Shown: positions 56,920-64,000 of the stretch, in pieces
Layout of the letters: each line of letters starts with the position of its first letter
How positions within the stretch are numbered: the first letter of the stretch is position 1
Assembly: GCA_022648325.1 (NCBI GenBank)
Contig: JALCMG010000012.1
Location: 1 to 64,000, forward strand
DNA: 64,000 bases
Direction: 5' to 3'
Source of the DNA: Olsenella sp.
GTDB lineage: Bacteria > Actinomycetota > Coriobacteriia > Coriobacteriales > Atopobiaceae
Program-made: the position numbers and the translations under genes
The notes under the pieces: model-generated
The model's input: only the letters and a program-made list of their open reading frames with translations
What the model was told of the DNA's origin: nothing
Databases searched by the model: none

Positions 56920-56956
56920 TAAGTACCTTGACACTTATTTGCTAGGTACTTAGGAT
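56920..56956 (+). promoter_or_regulatory. Promoter and operator of the marR-ABC operon
   Basis: -35 TTGACA (56928-56933), a 17-base spacer and -10 TAGGAT (56951-56956). TAAGTACCT (56920-56928) and AGGTACTTA (56944-56952) form a perfect 9-bp inverted repeat overlapping both boxes, so a repressor, presumably the MarR product, could block polymerase. Confidence 0.75.
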
Positions 56957-57042
56957 TTTTCCGGAACTAAAACAGGAGCACGTCGATGTAAGGAGAGATT
57001 GCAACGCAAGAAATCATGCAAACCGGGAGGTGTCGTCCCCCG

Positions 57043-57489
57043 ATGGAGCACAGCGCTTCCAGGGAGGCGCGCATCATGAGAGACCTCGGCTACTTTGGTC
57101 ACTTCCTCCACCTCCACACCGGAGGCCGAAGCGGAAAGCAGCACATGCTCGAGCGAATCTTGGACGAGGGGGGTACCGTGGGCCAGCGAGAGCTGCAGGA
57201 CACCGTCCCCATAAGCTCTGCCGCTCTTTCCGAGGTTCTCGCAAAGCTCGAGTCAGAGGGCCTCATCACCCGCACGCGGTCCCAAAGCGACAAGCGCCAG
57301 CTTGATGTTTCCCTTACGGCGGACGGTCAGGCGGAGGCCAAGCTCTGCGCTGAGAAGCGAGCAAAGTTCGAGGAGGAGGCGTTCTCGGTCCTCTCTGAGG
57401 AGGAGAGGACACAGCTCCTCGAGGTCCTTGACCGGCTCATGGCGCACTGGCAGAAGATCGAGGAAAAAGAGAGGGCGGTGCAGCGGTGA
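57043..57489 (+). CDS. MarR-family repressor
   Basis: The 148 residues contain the MarR winged helix (VGQRELQDTVPISSAALSEVL and the wing RTRSQSDKRQLDVSLT). The start is uncertain: ATG 57016 and 57043 are both in frame. It overlaps the first ABC exporter gene (GTGA), so it co-regulates it, most likely as a drug-responsive autorepressor acting on the palindrome over its promoter. Confidence 0.88.
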   Translation: MEHSASREARIMRDLGYFGHFLHLHTGGRSGKQHMLERILDEGGTVGQRELQDTVPISSAALSEVLAKLESEGLITRTRSQSDKRQLDVSLTADGQAEAKLCAEKRAKFEEEAFSVLSEEERTQLLEVLDRLMAHWQKIEEKERAVQR

Positions 57490-59360
57490 GCATTCGCAAG
57501 AAGCTAAGAAAGAAAATGGACGCAGGCGAGCAATCCTCACTCCCCCAGTACGGGCTTAAGGAGATTGTCTCGACCCTGGCCGGGTCGCTCCGGGAATACC
57601 GCAAGCCAGGATGGGCAACGCCGTTTCTCGTCACCGGCGAGGTCGTGCTCGAGTGCGCAATTCCGTTTGTGACGGCACAGCTCATCGACGCCCTCGCCCT
57701 CGGCGGCGGCATCTCGGCGGTTGCGGGCTACGCTGCCGCGCTCATCATCATGGCTCTGATCTCGCTCGCCTTTGGAACCGGCGCTGGAGTAACCTGCTCG
57801 ATTGCGGCAACGGGCCTTGCCGAGAACCTCAGGCATGACGTGTTCCACAAGATTCAGGGTTTCTCGTTCTCCAACATCGACCGGTTCTCCACGAGTTCGC
57901 TTGTGACCCGACTCACGACCGATGTCACCAACGTGCAGCAGGCGTACATGATGATCATCCGCATGGCGATCCGCTGCCCGCTCATGGCCATCTTCTCCAT
58001 TGTGATGGCGTTCATCTCGGGCGGTCCCATGGCCGTCATCTACGTGATTGTCGCCTTCGTGCTTGGCTGGGGCATCTTCAAGATCGCCCTCACCGTGATG
58101 CCCATCTTCCGCCGCATCTTCAGGAAGTACGACCGCCTGAACGATTCGGTCGAGGAGAATGTCCAGGGCATCCGTGTCGTGAAGTCCTACGTCCGCGAGG
58201 ACCACGAGAAGGAGAAGTTCAACGAGGCGTCTGGCACCCTCTACCACGACTTTGTCCACGTCGAGCGCATCTTGGCATGGAACCAGCCCCTCATGACGCT
58301 GGCCATCGACGTCATCTACACCTTCGTCATCTTCTTCGGCTCCCGCGCGATCGTCACCAGCCAGGGTCAGCTCATGGGCGTGGGCCAGCTCTCCGCGCTC
58401 ATCACCTATGGCTTCTCGATGCTCATCAGCCTCATGATGCTCTCGATGGTCTTCGTGATGATCACGATGGCCGACGAGTCCGCGCGACGCATCTGCCAGG
58501 TCCTTCTTGAGGAGCCCGACCTCAAGAACCCCGAGAACCCCCTCATGGAGGTACCAGACGGCTCGATTGACTTCGACCACGTGAGCTTCGAGTACTCCGC
58601 CAAGGCAGACCGCATGGCCCTCGATGACATCAACCTGCACATCAAGAGCGGTGAGGTCATCGGCATCATCGGCGGCACTGGCTCGTCGAAGTCCACGCTC
58701 ATCCAGCTCATCTGCCGTCTCTACGACGCCACCAAGGGGACCGTACGGGTAGGTGGCCACGGTGTGCGGGAGTATGACCTCGACACCCTTCGCAACAAGG
58801 TGGCCGTGGTCCTGCAGCGCAACGTCCTCTTCTCTGGCACCATCAAGGACAACCTTCGCTGGGGCAACCCCAACGCCACCGACGAGCAGATGCTCGAGGC
58901 ATGCAAGCTCGCACGGGCAGACGAGTTCATCCAGCGGTTCCCCAAGAAGTACGACACCTACATCGAGCAGGGCGGCACGAACGTCTCGGGCGGCCAGAAG
59001 CAGCGCCTCTGCATAGCACGCGCCCTCCTCAAGAACCCCAAGATCTTGATTCTCGACGACTCCACGAGCGCCGTGGACACCAAGACCGACCGCCTGATTC
59101 GCGAGGGATTCAAGAGCTTCATCCCCGAGACCACAAAGATCATCATCGCCCAGCGCACCAGCTCGGTGGAGGACGCCGACCGCATCGTGGTCATGCGCGA
59201 CGGGCGCATCGACGCCGTGGGTACGCACGAGGAGCTGCTTCGGACCAACGACATCTATCGGGAGACATACACCACGCAGAACAAGCAGTCACACGACGAG
59301 GCCATGGAGAAGATTTCCAAGGACGCCGTCGATGCCAAGGAGGAGGCGAGCCATGAGTAA
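57486..59360 (+). CDS. ABC multidrug exporter half-transporter with degenerate site
   Basis: The 624 residues are a six-helix export domain followed by an ATPase domain: Walker A GGTGSSKST, signature VSGGQKQRLCIARAL, Walker B ILILDDSTSAVD. The catalytic glutamate after Walker B is Asp, marking the degenerate partner of a heterodimer of the TM287/288 or LmrCD type. The start is GTG 57486 overlapping marR; the end overlaps the next gene by 8 bases. Confidence 0.93.
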   Translation: MSIRKKLRKKMDAGEQSSLPQYGLKEIVSTLAGSLREYRKPGWATPFLVTGEVVLECAIPFVTAQLIDALALGGGISAVAGYAAALIIMALISLAFGTGAGVTCSIAATGLAENLRHDVFHKIQGFSFSNIDRFSTSSLVTRLTTDVTNVQQAYMMIIRMAIRCPLMAIFSIVMAFISGGPMAVIYVIVAFVLGWGIFKIALTVMPIFRRIFRKYDRLNDSVEENVQGIRVVKSYVREDHEKEKFNEASGTLYHDFVHVERILAWNQPLMTLAIDVIYTFVIFFGSRAIVTSQGQLMGVGQLSALITYGFSMLISLMMLSMVFVMITMADESARRICQVLLEEPDLKNPENPLMEVPDGSIDFDHVSFEYSAKADRMALDDINLHIKSGEVIGIIGGTGSSKSTLIQLICRLYDATKGTVRVGGHGVREYDLDTLRNKVAVVLQRNVLFSGTIKDNLRWGNPNATDEQMLEACKLARADEFIQRFPKKYDTYIEQGGTNVSGGQKQRLCIARALLKNPKILILDDSTSAVDTKTDRLIREGFKSFIPETTKIIIAQRTSSVEDADRIVVMRDGRIDAVGTHEELLRTNDIYRETYTTQNKQSHDEAMEKISKDAVDAKEEASHE

Positions 59361-61320
59361 CGAGAAGGCAGTGGAGTCGCCTTCGAAGGCCCAGACCGGA
59401 GCCAAGCCGGCCGGCGGACCCGCCCGGGGCCACGGTGCCACAAACCCCGGCGCAACGCTCAAGCGCACGCTGGCGCTCACCTTCCACTACTACCCCGTCC
59501 ACGTAACGGTACAGGTCATCTGCATCCTTGCAGCGTCCATCCTCGCGTCGCTGCCCTCCGTCTTCATGCAGCAGGCAATCGCGGTAGTGCAGGAGTTTGT
59601 GGGCACGGGAGACTGGGCAACGGCACAGGTGCAGATCACGCGCATCGTCTTTAGCCTAATCGGGTGCTACGTGGTTGCCCTTGGCGCAAACATTGCCCAG
59701 ACGCAGCTCACGGCAGTCATCTGCCAGGGCACCCTCATGAAGGTCCGCGACCAGATGTTCGACCACATGGAGGACCTGCCCATCCGCTACTTCGACACGC
59801 ACAAGCACGGCGACATCATGTCGCACTACACCAATGACGTTGACACCCTCCGCCAGCTCATCGGCGTGGCGGTGCCCAACCTCATCACCATGCTCACGGC
59901 GATGATCTCTGTCCTGGTCATCATGATTTGGTACTCGGTTCCTCTCACGCTTGTGGTGCTTGCGATGGTCGTCGTGATGGTCGTGCTCACCCGCATATTG
60001 GGCGGACGCTCTGCCCACTTCTTCCTCGCCCAGCAGCGTGCCCTCGCCGCCGAGGAGGGCTTTGCCGAGGAGGCCATGAACGGCCAGAAGGTCATCAAGG
60101 TCTTCACGCACGAGGCGGCAACGGAGAGGGGCTTTGACGAGGTCAACGACAAGCTCTTCGAGGCTTCCAAGCGCGCGAACATCTACGGCAACACGCTTGG
60201 CCCCATCCTCATGAATATGGGCAACCTGTCCTACGTGGTGGTGGCTCTTGCCGGCTGCGCCATGCTCGCTGCCGGAACCCCCAACCCCTCCATCGCGGGC
60301 GTTGCCCTCACCATCGACATCGTGGTGCCGTTCCTCAACCTCACGAAGCGCTTCGCCGGGTCGATTGGCCAGGTGTCCCAGCAGATCAACTTCGTGGTCA
60401 TGGGCCTCGCCGGCGCCGAGCGCATCTTCTCGCTCATCGACGAGGAGCCCGAGACCGACGAGGGCTACGTCACCCTGGTGAACGTTCGCAAGAACGCCAA
60501 GGGTGAGCTCGAGGAGTGCCCCGAGCGCACGGAGAGCTGGGCCTGGAAGCACCCGCACCACGACGGAACCGTCACCTACACGCCGCTCGCGGGAGACATG
60601 CGTCTCTTCGATGTGGACTTTGGCTACACGCCCGACCACACCGTGCTCCACGGCATCTCGCTCTACGCCAAGCCCGGCCAGAAGGTCGCCTTCGTCGGCG
60701 CGACGGGAGCAGGCAAGACAACGATCACCAACCTGCTCAACCGCTTCTACGACATTGCAGACGGCAAAATCCGCTACGACGGCATCAACATCAACAAGAT
60801 CAAGAAGGCGGACCTCCGCCGGTCGCTCGGCATGGTGCTGCAGGATACCAACCTCTTCACCGGCACTGTGATGGACAACATCCGCTACGGCCGTCTGGAC
60901 GCCACCGACGAGGAGTGCATCGGCGCCGCCAAGCTCGCCGGTGCAGACAGCTTCATCCGGCGCCTGCCGGAGGGCTACAACACGATGCTCACCGACAACG
61001 CGGCCCAGCTCTCGCAGGGCCAGCGCCAGCTCCTCTCCATCGCTCGCGCGGCCGTCGCCGACCCGCCTGTCATGATCCTGGACGAGGCAACGTCTTCCAT
61101 CGACACGCGAACCGAGCAGATCATACAGCGCGGCATGGACGCCCTCATGTACGGGCGCACCACGTTCGTGATCGCGCATCGGCTCTCCACCGTGCGCAAC
61201 TCCGACGTGATCATCGTGCTCGACCACGGACGTATCATCGAGCGTGGCACGCACGACGAGCTCATCGCCCAGCATGGAACGTACTACCAACTCTATACGG
61301 GTGCCTTCGAGCTTGAGTAG
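59353..61320 (+). CDS. ABC multidrug exporter half-transporter with consensus site
   Basis: The 655 residues have the same plan with Walker A GATGAGKTT, signature LSQGQRQLLSIARAA and Walker B VMILDEATSSID, including the catalytic glutamate. AGGAGG precedes ATG 59353. With the previous gene it forms the heterodimeric exporter under MarR control. Confidence 0.93.
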   Translation: MSNEKAVESPSKAQTGAKPAGGPARGHGATNPGATLKRTLALTFHYYPVHVTVQVICILAASILASLPSVFMQQAIAVVQEFVGTGDWATAQVQITRIVFSLIGCYVVALGANIAQTQLTAVICQGTLMKVRDQMFDHMEDLPIRYFDTHKHGDIMSHYTNDVDTLRQLIGVAVPNLITMLTAMISVLVIMIWYSVPLTLVVLAMVVVMVVLTRILGGRSAHFFLAQQRALAAEEGFAEEAMNGQKVIKVFTHEAATERGFDEVNDKLFEASKRANIYGNTLGPILMNMGNLSYVVVALAGCAMLAAGTPNPSIAGVALTIDIVVPFLNLTKRFAGSIGQVSQQINFVVMGLAGAERIFSLIDEEPETDEGYVTLVNVRKNAKGELEECPERTESWAWKHPHHDGTVTYTPLAGDMRLFDVDFGYTPDHTVLHGISLYAKPGQKVAFVGATGAGKTTITNLLNRFYDIADGKIRYDGININKIKKADLRRSLGMVLQDTNLFTGTVMDNIRYGRLDATDEECIGAAKLAGADSFIRRLPEGYNTMLTDNAAQLSQGQRQLLSIARAAVADPPVMILDEATSSIDTRTEQIIQRGMDALMYGRTTFVIAHRLSTVRNSDVIIVLDHGRIIERGTHDELIAQHGTYYQLYTGAFELE

Positions 61321-61434
61321 GGCGATCGCGCCTAGTCGATGACGGTTCTCTCGCCTTCTGCCCCCGGCGTCACTTTGGCGCCGGGGGGGGTTGGGAGCGA
61401 TAGTCGGTGGAGCACTTTCTACCGCGTACGTCCC

Positions 61435-61549
61435 GTCGCCGGAAGGCGCTTTTTGGTGCAGTTTGCATCAAAGCCGCTGTTCCGGCGACTATTTGTCGCC
61501 GGAAGGCTTCCTATGTTGCAAATGGCGCCAAAAGAAGGCCTCCGGCGAC
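61435..61549. repeat. Two tandem 55-bp hairpins
   Basis: Units 61435-61489 and 61495-61549 are each 55 bases, with ends GTCGCCGGAA and (T/C)TCCGGCGAC. The first has perfect 10-bp arms plus inner pairing TTTGGTGCA/TGCATCAAA; the second has an inner AAGGC/GGCC stem. The interiors are unlike, but each unit is symmetrical. They follow the ABC exporter gene and may stop its transcription. No gene lies in 61321-61562. Confidence 0.8.
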
Positions 61550-61562
61550 GGACTGAGTCGCA

Positions 61563-62468
61563 TCACGCGGACGCGGCACCGATCTGACGACGCCAATCCC
61601 TTGGGGTGCAGCCAAAGTACTCGCGAAACCTTAGTGAGAAGTTCGAGGCCGACTTCATTCCAACGCGAAGCACGACCTGCGAGATCGGTTCCTCGGGCCT
61701 CTCCGTGAGGATGCGTGCCGCGTGCTCCAAGCGCTGCTCTGCGAGATAGGCAGACGGAGTCATGCCCAACTCCTGGCGAAAGCACCGAAGCGCCTCGCGC
61801 TCACCAATACTGGCGGCTTGGGCAATGTCAGAGACGCCAATGTCATCCCCGAGGTGCGCATCAATGAAGCGGCACATCTCCCCCACCCGTTGGGCTGCGG
61901 CCCTTGGGCGCTCTCCGCCAGAATCCTCCCCAGCAAGCTCGAGCACATCGAGGATGAGGTGCGAGAGGGCAGACCTTACATCGACCTCGAAACCACGTCC
62001 CCCCAGCTCGAAGGCATGAACCGCCTTCTCGATGCGTGCGCATCCCCGGGCTCCTGCGGGCGTCTCCGGGGACAGGGCCACGACAGGGTGCGCCTCGTTT
62101 CCCATGAGCGGTGCAAGGTACCTGCGGGCTATCGCCAGCGTCTGCCCGCCACCAACCAGGGCGGGGTCAAAGGTCACAGAGCGTACCCTGCACGTTGGCT
62201 CGCCCTTGCAGGCGTGGAGCACGTCGCGGTTGATGAAAGCCCCGCTTCCCTTTCCCAGCACGAGCGCACGGCCGGGGGCGAGGAGCCGCAAGGTCCCTTC
62301 GCTCACAACTATGGCCTCAAGCTCCTCGTGCCAGTGCCACGGGACGTCGCAGCCGGGATCCTGGCTGAGCAACTCGTCATATCCCTCGGCGGGAAAGTCC
62401 GGCGAGACGGTCCTCACATCCTCGTGGCTGTCTCCACCAAGAACGAGCGGGCACCTCGAGTAGATCAT
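61563..62468 (-). CDS. AraC-family regulator
   Basis: The 301-residue product has an N-terminal cupin-like sensing domain (VPWHWHEELEAIVV) and a C-terminal AraC double helix-turn-helix (ISVSDIAQAASIG-like and ASNFSLRFREYFGCTPRDWR). The start is uncertain; ATG 62468 leaves 115 bases to the divergent MFS gene, which it probably controls, whereas the longer frame to 62537 starts without a ribosome site. Confidence 0.85.
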   Translation of the reverse strand: MIYSRCPLVLGGDSHEDVRTVSPDFPAEGYDELLSQDPGCDVPWHWHEELEAIVVSEGTLRLLAPGRALVLGKGSGAFINRDVLHACKGEPTCRVRSVTFDPALVGGGQTLAIARRYLAPLMGNEAHPVVALSPETPAGARGCARIEKAVHAFELGGRGFEVDVRSALSHLILDVLELAGEDSGGERPRAAAQRVGEMCRFIDAHLGDDIGVSDIAQAASIGEREALRCFRQELGMTPSAYLAEQRLEHAARILTERPEEPISQVVLRVGMKSASNFSLRFREYFGCTPRDWRRQIGAASA

Positions 62469-62583
62469 CGATGTTCCAGACGTCCGATTCACGATAGTTT
62501 CTGACGCATTTATGACACATTCATGTCCCATTCGCAACTAAGCTATCAAGGTATCGTCAAGCCGTTTGAAGGACCGTCACTCC

Positions 62584-63780
62584 ATGACCAACGCACTTCT
62601 CGCCATCATCTATCTAGCATTCATAAGCCTTGGCCTTCCAGATGGGCTGCTGGGGGCAGCCTGGCCTGCAATGCACGTGAGCCTCGGCGCGGCAGTCTCG
62701 ACGGCAGGGATTATCTCCGTGGTAATCTGCCTGGGAACGATTGTCTCGAGTCTCCTCACCGACAGGCTCGTGCGTCGTCTGGGTACGGGAGGGCTCACCG
62801 CAGTTTCCGTTGCCCTCACGGCCGTTGCACTCTTTGGCTTCTCGTCTGCCGCGGCGTTCTGGCAGCTGGCGCTCTGGGCAATCCCCTACGGACTTGGAGC
62901 CGGCGGCGTTGACGCCGCCCTCAACGCCTACGTCGCAACCCACTACGCCGCACGCCACATGAACTGGCTGCACTGTAGCTGGGGAATCGGTGCGGCAGCA
63001 GGCCCAATGGTCATGTCATGGCAGATGGCAAGCGAGGCTGGCTGGCCGGGAGGATACCGCTTGGTGGGCATCCTCCAGGTGGTGCTTGTGGTGGTTCTCA
63101 TCGTAAGTCTGCCGCTCTGGGGAGACCGTACCAGCGTCGCCCAGAACAAGCAACAGGGCGAGAGGCGCCCCAGTGCCCCCTCCCGCCGGGGCCTCGTCTC
63201 CCGACCGGGCGTCCGCCAGGCCATGGCAGGCTTTCTCTGCTACTGCGCGCTGGAGTCGTCATGCGGGCTCTGGTCGTCCACGCTCCTTGTGCTGGGTCAC
63301 GGCATTCCCGCGCAGACGGCGGCCCTTCTCGCCTCGCTCTTCTATGCGGGAATCACCGTGGGGAGGTTCATCTCCGGCGTACTCACGCTTCGGCTGGACG
63401 GAAGGCAGCTGCTCAGGCTGGGCGAGACGGTCATTGGCATTGGCGTCGTTATGCTCCTCTTGGCACCAAACGAGGCTCTGCTGGGCATGGGCCTTGCCCT
63501 GCTCGGCCTGGGCTGCGCGCCAATCTACCCGCAGATGATTCAGCTCACGCCCGAGCGGTTTGGGGATGACGGTGCCCAGCCGCTCATGGGATTGCAGATG
63601 GCCAGCGCATACGTGGGCTCAATGACCATTCCACCCCTGGTGGGCCTCGTTGTTGAGAGGGTCTCTCCCCTCCTGTTGCCCTTGGTGGTGGCCGGCCTTC
63701 TCGCTTTGATGACCGCCTGTCTCACGAGCTGCGACCGTAGCGTTGAGAAGGCACGCAAGAAGACGGATCTCTCCTCATAG
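62584..63780 (+). CDS. MFS transporter
   Basis: The 398 residues have about 12 membrane segments with GAGGVDAALNAYVATHYAARHMNWLH in the first half, resembling the sugar-type (FucP-like) MFS branch. It is divergent from the AraC gene. ATG 62584 is chosen over a TTG six codons earlier. Substrate unknown. Confidence 0.88.
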   Translation: MTNALLAIIYLAFISLGLPDGLLGAAWPAMHVSLGAAVSTAGIISVVICLGTIVSSLLTDRLVRRLGTGGLTAVSVALTAVALFGFSSAAAFWQLALWAIPYGLGAGGVDAALNAYVATHYAARHMNWLHCSWGIGAAAGPMVMSWQMASEAGWPGGYRLVGILQVVLVVVLIVSLPLWGDRTSVAQNKQQGERRPSAPSRRGLVSRPGVRQAMAGFLCYCALESSCGLWSSTLLVLGHGIPAQTAALLASLFYAGITVGRFISGVLTLRLDGRQLLRLGETVIGIGVVMLLLAPNEALLGMGLALLGLGCAPIYPQMIQLTPERFGDDGAQPLMGLQMASAYVGSMTIPPLVGLVVERVSPLLLPLVVAGLLALMTACLTSCDRSVEKARKKTDLSS

Positions 63781-63794
63781 AAAGGTTTACCAAG

Positions 63795-64000
63795 GTGCTT
63801 GCCGACTACCACGTTCACTCCGCGTTCTCCGACGACTCCACCTACCCCATGGAGCAGGTCGTGCGCGACGCCATCCGCATCAACCTCGACGAGCTTTGCT
63901 TCACGGAGCACGTCGATTACGGCGTGAAGCCAGATTGGGACCAACCGTCTGGGGCCCGCTTCGAGGATGGGCACCCCGTCACCAACTGCCCCTACCCCGC
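63795..64000 (+). CDS. PHP-domain phosphatase, histidinol-phosphatase-like (3' partial)
   Basis: The frame runs off the window end. Its start, LADYHVHSAFSDDSTYPMEQ, is the metal-binding HxH region of PHP phosphatases, followed by LDELCFTEHVDYG. AAAGG lies 11 bases before the GTG. It is probably HisK-type histidinol-phosphatase, but a general PHP phosphoesterase is not excluded. Confidence 0.8.
   Translation, partial: MLADYHVHSAFSDDSTYPMEQVVRDAIRINLDELCFTEHVDYGVKPDWDQPSGARFEDGHPVTNCPYP

Overview
The window is a GC-rich bacterial chromosome segment, probably from an Olsenella-like member of the Atopobiaceae (Coriobacteriia). I infer this from codon use, the tig-clpP-clpX and hcp loci, the choline-lyase remnant and the style of the amino-acid ABC, Pho and aspartate-family operons; no rRNA is present to settle it.

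Layout. 1-3.1 kb: a gene tail, a frameshifted tcdA, a TatD-type nuclease and a GT8 glycosyltransferase, then a gene-free stretch with a long hairpin and a four-copy repeat array. 3.6-7.2 kb: clpX, clpP, tig (minus strand) and tRNA-Leu. 7.25-15.0 kb: an island flanked by 79-bp direct repeats, with one five-gene minus-strand operon: MFS exporter, TrpRS-like protein, TrpD-like phosphoribosyltransferase, A-T-C NRPS and a zinc MDR dehydrogenase (frameshifted). 15.1-18.6 kb: decayed DNA, namely four tandem hairpins, a multiply broken choline TMA-lyase gene (cutC) fused to another gene's tail, and an IS21-type istB remnant. 18.7-23.9 kb: an operon for a small secreted protein, two membrane proteins, an ABC ATPase and a tandem membrane-embedded LuxR regulator. 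24.2-34.3 kb: carB-carA with an attenuator-like leader, gdhA, tRNA-Pro, hcp with a divergent Crp/Fnr regulator, and a UDG-family gene. 34.4-42.9 kb: tRNA-Gly, a lipid kinase, ptsI and a PfkB kinase, tRNA-Lys and tRNA-His, a polar amino-acid ABC operon, a NUDIX hydrolase and tRNA-Arg. 43.0-50.6 kb: a proline iminopeptidase-like gene, asd, lysC and hom facing thrC-thrB, a nearly complete aspartate-to-threonine module. 50.6-56.8 kb: the Pho/Pst locus (phoR, phoB, phoU, pstB, fused pstC-pstA, pstS), where phoR has an in-frame stop and pstA an internal deletion. 56.9-61.3 kb: a MarR-controlled heterodimeric ABC exporter. 61.6-64 kb: an AraC regulator, an MFS transporter and the start of a PHP-family phosphatase.

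The strongest candidate for an undescribed system is the operon at 7.5-14.8 kb. It joins an NRPS module ending in a condensation domain with paralogues of tryptophanyl-tRNA synthetase and anthranilate phosphoribosyltransferase. The second is the secreted-protein/ABC/tandem-LuxR operon. The window is also rich in palindromic intergenic elements, including one 29-bp palindrome that supplies stop codons to the genes it touches.

Limits: all assignments are by reading; nothing was searched or aligned by program. Several frameshifts lie in homopolymers and could be sequencing errors. The 10-bp duplication in cutC, the phoR stop and the pstA deletion are harder to explain that way.
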